A DNA stretch of 49,873 nucleotides from a virus. The stretch is taken from the IMG/VR virus record IMGVR_UViG_3300046660_000372, positions 1-49,873 of that record, one strand, 5' to 3'. Positions within the stretch are counted from its first letter, which is position 1, and every line of letters starts with the position of its first letter. Shown here piece by piece: positions 40,689-47,662 of the stretch. The notes beneath the pieces were generated by a model. The model had not been told where the DNA came from, made no database searches, and worked only from the letters and a program-made list of their open reading frames with translations. The translations under genes were made by a program, and so were the position numbers.

Positions 40689-41537
40689 ATGTTTGCACAA
40701 TTAGGTAATACAATATTTAAGGGGGTATTCGGTTGGGATGATTTTTCCACCCAGGATGCAACAACTTATGCCCAACATGATTTGATTGGGGCGAAGCCAC
40801 GTTTACAGGCAGTGGGCAATGACCTGGAAGAAATAAATTTCACAATGACGCTCCGCCAGGAGTATGTTAATGTAACTGGCGCCTTGCTCAGCCTAAAAGC
40901 TTCAAAGGATAACTATGAAGTACTACCCCTATTAATGGGCAGCGGGCAATACCTGGGGGACTATGTTATAACAAGTTTCACCAAAAAGATCACACAAACG
41001 CTTTCGGATGGGGGCATTATCGAAGCTGTCCTGGATGTTTCATTAAAGGAATTCGTAACGAGCGACCGAATCGTACAGTTGCAGCAACAAGCAAAGAAAC
41101 AGGCTTTTGCGGTTGGGGACAGATCCCCTGTAAACACGGTAAAGCCTCAACTTCCAACGATTGCAAAACTGGCCGCCATTGATGTGAGCAAAGCCCTTTC
41201 CAACTATTCGGTTTTAAACAATCGAATATCTGAATACCAGAACAACGTAAGCCAGCAGCATAGCCTTGCAAAATCTATGCAAAAAGACCTTGGGAATATA
41301 CAGGATAGCGTCAACGCTTTTGAACAAAAAGTTACCAGTATTCAAGCAAAAGTAGCAAACGCAACCGACATGATCGCTGCGGTCAAATCCGTTGTTCAGT
41401 CGGTTTCGGCTTTTAAATTCCCGATCACAAGTATTGAAGATTTGAAAGCGAATAATCTATTATTAGCCGGTTCGGTAAGCAACTTTAAAATAACTGGTAC
41501 AGGATTATTAAACTCAGTTATAACCCGTAGAATTTAA
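40689..41537 (+). CDS. Tail protein U-like (P2 gpU family)
   Basis: 282 residues, longer than P2 gpU (about 160). The first 130 residues match: MFAQLGNTIFKGVFGWDDFS, then DLEEINFTMTLRQEYVNV and GSGQYLGDYVITSF. The extra C-terminal part (about 150-260) is a long helix or coiled coil (NNVSQQHSLAKSMQKDLGNI). It overlaps gpX by one base. Confidence 0.8.
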   Translation: MFAQLGNTIFKGVFGWDDFSTQDATTYAQHDLIGAKPRLQAVGNDLEEINFTMTLRQEYVNVTGALLSLKASKDNYEVLPLLMGSGQYLGDYVITSFTKKITQTLSDGGIIEAVLDVSLKEFVTSDRIVQLQQQAKKQAFAVGDRSPVNTVKPQLPTIAKLAAIDVSKALSNYSVLNNRISEYQNNVSQQHSLAKSMQKDLGNIQDSVNAFEQKVTSIQAKVANATDMIAAVKSVVQSVSAFKFPITSIEDLKANNLLLAGSVSNFKITGTGLLNSVITRRI

Positions 41538-41758
41538 TGGCAGACACATTTCCTTATATAGTAAAAGACGGTATGCGATGGGACACGGTTTCTTACCTGG
41601 CGTATGGCCGGGCATCGCTTATTGATGACTTAATAACCGCCAATCCCGAGGTGCCTATAACTGAAAGGCTGCCCCCAGGCACAGTCTTGCAAATACCTGT
41701 AAAAGACACTGCGGCTGTACAAACAAATAGTGAACTATTACCCCCCTGGAAACAATGA
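41537..41758 (+). CDS. Tail protein X (P2 gpX-like, LysM-type)
   Basis: 73 residues: YIVKDGMRWDTVSYLAYGRA followed by ITANPEVPITERLPPGTVLQ and IPVKD, the P2 gpX pattern, a LysM-like fold that secures the tail hub. It shares bases with both neighbours, indicating coupled translation. Confidence 0.85.
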   Translation: MADTFPYIVKDGMRWDTVSYLAYGRASLIDDLITANPEVPITERLPPGTVLQIPVKDTAAVQTNSELLPPWKQ

Positions 41759-42849
41759 ACGCACCAGTTGCAACATACAAGGTAATATATAGCAGTAAGG
41801 ACATAACAAAGGACATTTCCGAACATCTGCTATCCCTGACTTATACTGACAAGGTAGAGGGTGAGCCCGACGAATTGACTATATCCCTGGAAGACGTAGA
41901 CGGGAACTGGCAAAATGCCTGGTATCCTAAAACTGGGGATATTATTTCCGCAGAAATAGAAATGCAAGGGGTAGTACTGCAGTGTGGGAGTTTCACCGTG
42001 GACGAAAAGGAACTTTCAATTAGTAGATCTGGCGATGTTTTTAGTATCAGTGCTGTATCCGCCTACGTCACGAAAAAAATGCGGACTAAAAGAGGATCCG
42101 CACATGAAAATAAAACCCTTGGCGAAATAGCCAGGACCGTCGCTGCAAGACATTCCCTGACCGTACAGGGAACGATCGCCAATTTCAGAATAGGAAGGGT
42201 CACGCAGCACAGGGAATCAGATTTAGCCTTCCTGCAGCGTATAGCGAATGAGTACGGTTATACATTTTCCGTTCGGGGGAATAAAATGATTTTTACTTCT
42301 TATGATTCCATCGAAGGTAGGGGCGTGGTAATGTCGATCGACAAATCGGACCTTATATCAGGGGCAATAAAAGACAAGGCAGCGACCACATATAAAAGCG
42401 CCAGGGTAAGATACCATGACCCGTCTGAAAATGAGACAATAGAAGGCGAAAGTACTGATGATACCACGGATACTTCCGCCGACACTTTAGAAATACAAAG
42501 CAAAGCTGAGAATACACAACAGGCCGAAACGAAGGCCGCCGCCGCCCTTCATAAAGCAAATACTATTCAACAGAAAGGGAGTATTACCATACCTGGCAGC
42601 CCACTAATTGTAAGTGGCGTGAATTATGAACAAACTGGAATCGGCCAGCTAAGCGGCATTTACCACGTTATAGAAAGCGTACATAGCCTAAGTCGAAGTA
42701 CTGGGTATGAAACGAAAGCGGAGGTCAAGCGCGTCGGACATGTACCCGCGGCAAAATTCATTGCAAAGCAAGCCAAAAAGATAACACCGATTCGGATTGT
42801 CACCATCAACAATGCCGATAACATCCCGTTCACTTTTGTAAATCCTTAG
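41755..42849 (+). CDS. Baseplate hub protein (P2 gpD-like)
   Basis: 364 residues. YTDKVEGEPDELTISLEDVD near residue 30 and GDIISAEIEMQG are typical of gpD (T4 gp27-like hub), with ESDLAFLQRIANEYGYTFSV near 150 as the strongest family block. The hub carries the spike at the tail tip. It overlaps gpX by four bases and is followed after one base by the spike gene. Confidence 0.88.
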   Translation: MNAPVATYKVIYSSKDITKDISEHLLSLTYTDKVEGEPDELTISLEDVDGNWQNAWYPKTGDIISAEIEMQGVVLQCGSFTVDEKELSISRSGDVFSISAVSAYVTKKMRTKRGSAHENKTLGEIARTVAARHSLTVQGTIANFRIGRVTQHRESDLAFLQRIANEYGYTFSVRGNKMIFTSYDSIEGRGVVMSIDKSDLISGAIKDKAATTYKSARVRYHDPSENETIEGESTDDTTDTSADTLEIQSKAENTQQAETKAAAALHKANTIQQKGSITIPGSPLIVSGVNYEQTGIGQLSGIYHVIESVHSLSRSTGYETKAEVKRVGHVPAAKFIAKQAKKITPIRIVTINNADNIPFTFVNP

Positions 42850-42850
42850 T

Positions 42851-43498
42851 ATGCTAAAGTTCGGAAAAATATCTGAAGTCGACGCCTCCGCCGGCCGGGC
42901 ACGCGTGGTTTTCCAGGAAGACGACAATACGGTAAGCCACTGGCTGCCAATGATGCAACAAAAAACATCGCCCGATAAATTTATTATCCCCTTCGATACA
43001 AACGAACACGTTGTTTGCCTTATGGATGAACATGCAGAAACCGGTGTTATCCTGGGGGCCATCTACGACAATAAGAATGCGCCAGACGAAGGCGCCGAAG
43101 GTAAGGCGCGGCTTTCGTTCGTGTCTGGCCTGTGTATAGAGTACGACCGGAATAGTAAAGCTTTGTCACTCACTGGAACGGGAGATATAACCATTAACAT
43201 TACCGGCAATGTAAACGTAAAATCTGTTAAAGCCACCGTCGAAGCGACTACCGAAGTAGAGGTAAAAGCCCCGGTCATTAAGCTTACTTCCCCCAATGTG
43301 CAGGTAAGCGGAAACATGACAGTAGTTGGGGATCTGGCAATTGCCAATTTAACAACGTCTGGCGGAGTAAGCGGCGGCGGTTCGGCTCATATCGGTAGCA
43401 TACATGCTACAAGCGTTACAGCCGGTACTGTTTCATTAGAATCTCATACGCATATTGGGGTAAAATCAGGTCCCGATGTTTCCGGTCCACCGCAATAA
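42851..43498 (+). CDS. Baseplate spike protein (gpV-like)
   Basis: 215 residues. The N-terminal OB fold covers residues 1-90 (KISEVDASAGRARVVFQEDD, then GVILGAIYDNKNAPD). Residues about 105-190 form repeated strands like a triple beta-helix (GDITINITGNVNVKSVKATV). The C-terminus ends HTHIGVKSGPDVSGPPQ, whose His-x-His matches the metal-binding tips of P2 gpV and related spikes. It pierces the outer membrane. Confidence 0.9.
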   Translation: MLKFGKISEVDASAGRARVVFQEDDNTVSHWLPMMQQKTSPDKFIIPFDTNEHVVCLMDEHAETGVILGAIYDNKNAPDEGAEGKARLSFVSGLCIEYDRNSKALSLTGTGDITINITGNVNVKSVKATVEATTEVEVKAPVIKLTSPNVQVSGNMTVVGDLAIANLTTSGGVSGGGSAHIGSIHATSVTAGTVSLESHTHIGVKSGPDVSGPPQ

Positions 43499-43501
43499 AA
43501 A

Positions 43502-44464
43502 ATGATCACCTTACTTCCAAATATTACATCAAAGAACTGGCAGTTAAGCACTGCAGGGCCTGGTATAATATCCGAAGGCTTACAAGATATACGGCAATGT
43601 CTGGATACCATATTACGTACGACACGCGGCAGCTTGCCACTTCTCCCTGAATTCGGGAGCGACATTTACAAGTTCATTGACACACCGCGTACAACCGCCA
43701 TCCCGAATATAATAAAAGCTATTATTGAAGGGGTTGTATGGGAGCCCCGGGTAAAGCTTGTCAGTATAAAGCATACCGAAGACGTAAGCAACGTAAAATT
43801 TTTTATCACTTACCAGCTTGTAGATCAGGAATTGATCGATACACTGACATTATTTTTAAATGGTGGATTTCTTACGTCTGATCAGGTAAACGCAGGATTT
43901 TTTATACTGGAAGGGTATTTTCCTCCAAATGCTTCGGGACGTAATTATACCATATCGTTGGTAGGCGACGGGGTATCGGTCTTACCTGCAATTCCGATAA
44001 AAGGTTTTTCGACAATTCCGGAAATGTATAGCTGGGTAGTTGCGAATTGGAGCCAGTTTGGAAAGTGGGTATTACTGCCTACCAAAATAGTGTTGTATAT
44101 GCCTGGCGACATGTTTTCTACAGCCAGCTTAATTATTGGCATTTCAGGTACATTTTCTTTTACTGCATTGTTCCCCGATTTGGACCCCGGCCAACATTAC
44201 GATATGCTGTTTATGCCCGATGGTGTGTCGCCTTCCGACTTATTCCCTGACAATATAAATTCTATTGAAAGCGCTCTTGTTTTCGTTCGCAATTACTGGG
44301 GTATGTATGGTACGTGGAACGTTGAAGTAGTAACAGTTTCAGCAAGCGGGGACCTTGGAATAGACTTCGGTTCTGACTTCAGCACTGGCGGCGGGTCGCA
44401 GTATTCTTTGACTTTAATAACCGATAGCGTCAATGCGGCGCTATTACAAATAAACGCAGTCTAA
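43502..44464 (+). CDS. Baseplate wedge protein with gp25-like N-terminus and large C-terminal extension
   Basis: 320 residues. The first 120 match P2 gpW/T4 gp25: GLQDIRQCLDTILRTTRGSL, then PLLPEFGSDIYKFIDTPRTT and TLTLFLNGG. Normal members are about 110-140 residues. The remaining 190 residues are beta-rich with repeated aromatic strands (PEMYSWVVANWSQFGKWVLL and ALVFVRNYWGMYGTWNVEVV share a W-x-x-x-GxW-type layout), suggesting two related subdomains. This extension is unusual and may face outward from the baseplate. Confidence 0.7.
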   Translation: MITLLPNITSKNWQLSTAGPGIISEGLQDIRQCLDTILRTTRGSLPLLPEFGSDIYKFIDTPRTTAIPNIIKAIIEGVVWEPRVKLVSIKHTEDVSNVKFFITYQLVDQELIDTLTLFLNGGFLTSDQVNAGFFILEGYFPPNASGRNYTISLVGDGVSVLPAIPIKGFSTIPEMYSWVVANWSQFGKWVLLPTKIVLYMPGDMFSTASLIIGISGTFSFTALFPDLDPGQHYDMLFMPDGVSPSDLFPDNINSIESALVFVRNYWGMYGTWNVEVVTVSASGDLGIDFGSDFSTGGGSQYSLTLITDSVNAALLQINAV

Positions 44465-45589
44465 TTGGCAAAAGTTGCATTCATAGAAAATGACCCGGAT
44501 CAGATTGTGGCTGATTGCATTGCTCAATATGAGCAACTAGCAAACAGAAAGCTGCAGCCTGGTCAAGCTGAGCGGCTTCTAATCCAGGTGTTTGCTTACC
44601 GGGAAACCCTGGTAAGGTCTGGCATAAATGTGACTGGCAACCAAAGTTTAGTAAATAACGCAACGGGTAGTGCACTAGAGGAACTGGGCGTTATAGTAGG
44701 CGTCGTTCGTCAGCCGGCGGCCCCTGCCCTTACTCTTTTTCGTTTTCAACTGGTGGCAGGGCATGCAGCACTGACAATCCCTGACGGGTTACGGGTTCAG
44801 TCAGTTGATGGCCAGGCTATTTTCATTACGACGGAAATAAAAAGCGTCAGCCCCACTGATACTTATGTTGACATAAAAGCCCAATGTACAAAGGATGGCG
44901 TTGTAGGCAACGGATACGCTGTTGGCGATGTAGCAATATTGTTAGATCCTCAGCCCTACGTTTCCAGTGTTTCAAATTTGGACATAACAAATAGCGGCAA
45001 TGATGATGAAACAGACGAACAACTAAGGACGAGAATTAAGATCGCCCCCTCAAAATTTTCCGTAGCTGGGCCTAAAGGGGCTTACCAGTATTTCGCACTG
45101 AGCGCCCACCCTTCTATAATTGATGTGGCCGTAACAATAGGCCATGACGTTGGCACTGGGGCCGTCATTCCTGGCCAGGTGGATATATTCCCGCTATTGG
45201 TTAATGCCACGCCTCCAACCCTTGAAATAATCGACGCTATTCTGGCCATTTGCAACGACGACAAGATCAGGCCGCTAAATGACACAGTGGTGGTGAAAGC
45301 CCCGGTAGAAACGACCTACGCCCTCACTGTTGACCTTGTTTTGCTTAATAACGCAGTTGAAGCGGAGGCCCTTGCAACAGTGCAGGCGAATCTGCAGGGG
45401 TATGTAGATGCAAGAAAAAAAGGGCTGGGCCTGGATGTTGTAAGATCCCAAATAATTGGCATTTCAATGATACCAGGGGTTTATAACGCAATTCCAACCA
45501 GCCCGGGCGCGGACATAGTGATCCCGCCAAACGGATACAGTACATGTACAGGAATTACTGTTAATGTAATTGGTACAACGGATGCTTAA
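44465..45589 (+). CDS. Baseplate J-like protein
   Basis: 374 residues from a TTG at 44465, directly after the previous stop. Family blocks are QAERLLIQVFAYRETLVRSG, ALEELGVIVGVVRQ, and NGDDDETDEQ-type SGNDDETDEQLRTRIKIAPS near residue 180, followed by PKGAYQYFALSAHPSI. This is the wedge protein that links hub and fibres. It overlaps the next gene by eight bases. Confidence 0.9.
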   Translation: MAKVAFIENDPDQIVADCIAQYEQLANRKLQPGQAERLLIQVFAYRETLVRSGINVTGNQSLVNNATGSALEELGVIVGVVRQPAAPALTLFRFQLVAGHAALTIPDGLRVQSVDGQAIFITTEIKSVSPTDTYVDIKAQCTKDGVVGNGYAVGDVAILLDPQPYVSSVSNLDITNSGNDDETDEQLRTRIKIAPSKFSVAGPKGAYQYFALSAHPSIIDVAVTIGHDVGTGAVIPGQVDIFPLLVNATPPTLEIIDAILAICNDDKIRPLNDTVVVKAPVETTYALTVDLVLLNNAVEAEALATVQANLQGYVDARKKGLGLDVVRSQIIGISMIPGVYNAIPTSPGADIVIPPNGYSTCTGITVNVIGTTDA

Positions 45590-46250
45590 CAAATCGGACA
45601 CGATACTACCCGATAGCCTTTTTATATATCCGCATTTATTGGCTTTTGACCTAATGGCAAAACAAAGGTACGACAGCCTGCAACTGGATAGGGCTCTGGT
45701 ATACCTGATAGACAATGTCACAGCTGACGCATTGCCTTATCTGGCGGAACAATTCGACGTGCTGGGCTACAAGGGTATGAAGTTAGCTGCAAATGTTGCA
45801 CAACAGCGGGAAGTAATAAAAAGGGCTATTGAATTACACCGATTTAAGGGTACGCTTTGGGCGGTTCGTGAAGCTCTTAAAAATATTGGCTACCCTAACG
45901 CAATCATTACCGAAAAGGTAAATATACTGTCGGATCCGGATCACGGATGGGCCACATTTAGGGTGCAGATTGACGGGGGTAGTAACGCCATAAGTGCGGC
46001 GCAGATCAGCGAGTTGGTCCAGATGATCGAAGAATACAAAAACGCACGCAGCCAATTACTTGACATTAGCTACACCCTTGTTTTTGATGATGGGGTAACC
46101 ATAGGCGATAGCAGCTTCGAAAATCCCAGCGTAGACGATGGAGATACGTTAAATGTTGGTAGCAATTTTATATACAACGGCGCTGTGCCTTATGACGGCA
46201 GTAGGAATTTCAGCCCTGACAACGATGTATTAACAGTAACAATTATCTAA
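45582..46250 (+). CDS. Tail protein I (P2 gpI-like)
   Basis: 222 residues from ATG 45582, chosen because P2 gpI begins near its MLNKSDTILPDSL and an ATG 12 bases upstream adds only four residues. LPYLAEQFDVLGYKGMKLAA and AIELHRFKGTLWAVREALKN are the family blocks. It forms the baseplate periphery and holds the fibres. Confidence 0.85.
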   Translation: MLNKSDTILPDSLFIYPHLLAFDLMAKQRYDSLQLDRALVYLIDNVTADALPYLAEQFDVLGYKGMKLAANVAQQREVIKRAIELHRFKGTLWAVREALKNIGYPNAIITEKVNILSDPDHGWATFRVQIDGGSNAISAAQISELVQMIEEYKNARSQLLDISYTLVFDDGVTIGDSSFENPSVDDGDTLNVGSNFIYNGAVPYDGSRNFSPDNDVLTVTII

Positions 46251-46252
46251 GC

Positions 46253-46699
46253 ATGAATTTTTTAAACGGCGATGGATTAAATGTACGGGGTGATTTCTCA
46301 ATGCAGGTTTTCGAAGGTGAAAATTTGATAGAGAAATACGAGCAAAAAAATCTTGTAGTATCCCTTGGCAAAACAAATGTGACTAAAGTACTGGCAGGGG
46401 ACGCGGCCGGTAAGAAGGTTAGTTTAATATCAGTCGGGACAAGCGGCATTTTGCCAGACGTAGCCGACGCCGTTATGACTACCCCGTTTACTAAGGCATT
46501 GGATGGTTATACATTCCCTGATGCTGCCAGTGTACTTTTTTCATGGAGCCTGGACACTACTGAGGCCAACGGGATGACTATACTGGAATTCGGGTTACTG
46601 AATGACGACGGTATTTTATTCGCAAGGAAAACGCGTAGCGCCATTATAAAAACAAACGCAATACGCATTGTAGGGACTTGGAAAATAACTGTTAGCTAA
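46253..46699 (+). CDS. Tail-associated hypothetical protein
   Basis: 148 residues, between gpI and the collar fibre. Strand-rich: KNLVVSLGKTNVTKVLAGDA, then KVSLISVGTSG and ILEFGLLNDDGILFARKTRS. Proteins of this look often lie between the baseplate and fibres in Bacteroidota phages and are probably fibre adaptors. Function inferred from position. Confidence 0.6.
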   Translation: MNFLNGDGLNVRGDFSMQVFEGENLIEKYEQKNLVVSLGKTNVTKVLAGDAAGKKVSLISVGTSGILPDVADAVMTTPFTKALDGYTFPDAASVLFSWSLDTTEANGMTILEFGLLNDDGILFARKTRSAIIKTNAIRIVGTWKITVS

Positions 46700-47661
46700 T
46701 GTATACATACAATGAAACTGATAGGTTCCCTATTGCAAGGAACGTAGATACAACTGACGTTGTTTTGGGCGGCTCCACCGGTGCCGCTAACCTGCCGCTG
46801 CAGGATCTTGCAGATCGGACTTTCTGGCTTAAAAAGCGGATGGGTAGTTTTTTCGGGGTAACCGCAGTGGCCGCAGATTTTACTGTAGATATTTCGTTTA
46901 TAAACACGCTTGTTTATATAACAGCAGCCGGCCCCATAAATGGCATCTTTTCTACTGATGCTACCCTTGGTAACTTTCCTGTAGGTGCTAGAATTTTCTT
47001 CCATGTAGTTCAAGCTTCACAGTATAGCCCTGTTACGATAAATCGCCCAGGGGGAGCGCCGATATATCTGTACGATGGCGAACAAATAGAACTTTCCCGC
47101 CATAGCTCGTTTTGGGTTATAACTCACCAAAAAGGGAATTTCGATTTTGTTGGCGAAGATGCACTGGTTAGAACTCAGCCAGCGAATTCCATTATTGCCC
47201 TGGGAGATATTTACAGTAGAGCCGACCTTATAAGACTATGGACAATAGTACAGCCGGTCGCAATTCTCGAAAGTACATGGTTATCTGACTTGGGTGGAAA
47301 GCCCAGGTACCGGGCGTTTTTCTCATCTGGGAATAACGGGGGAAACTTTCGCGTTCCTGACCTTCGCGGCCTTTCCGAAAAAGCGCTGGATTATGGCCGG
47401 GGGCTTTCCTTCGGGCGCCTTGATCTCGCTGTAGGCGGTTATGAGGAAGACGCTTTAAAAGATCACCATCATATTACAACATTAGATCCAACTGCAAATA
47501 GTGATACTGGATCCGGGAAAGTTGCTGTGGGTGGCGACGGCCCTGAAGGTATACCACCAAAATACAATACTGGCGGCCCGCTAGATAATGCAGGGAACCA
47601 AATTGGCGCAACAGAAACTAAAGTAAAAACCTGGGGTAAACTACCTGTAATCTACTATTAA
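46699..47661 (+). CDS. Tail fibre or receptor-binding protein with collar-like domain
   Basis: 320 residues, sharing one base with the previous gene. FSSGNNGGNFRVPDLRGLSE near residue 215 is the phage tail collar motif (GxFxVPDLRG). A His-rich KDHHHITTLDP and an ETKVKTWGKLPVIYY end follow, as in collar-type fibres. There is no signal peptide, unlike the next gene. It is the most likely virion receptor-binding protein. Confidence 0.8.
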   Translation: MYTYNETDRFPIARNVDTTDVVLGGSTGAANLPLQDLADRTFWLKKRMGSFFGVTAVAADFTVDISFINTLVYITAAGPINGIFSTDATLGNFPVGARIFFHVVQASQYSPVTINRPGGAPIYLYDGEQIELSRHSSFWVITHQKGNFDFVGEDALVRTQPANSIIALGDIYSRADLIRLWTIVQPVAILESTWLSDLGGKPRYRAFFSSGNNGGNFRVPDLRGLSEKALDYGRGLSFGRLDLAVGGYEEDALKDHHHITTLDPTANSDTGSGKVAVGGDGPEGIPPKYNTGGPLDNAGNQIGATETKVKTWGKLPVIYY

Positions 47662-47662
47662 A

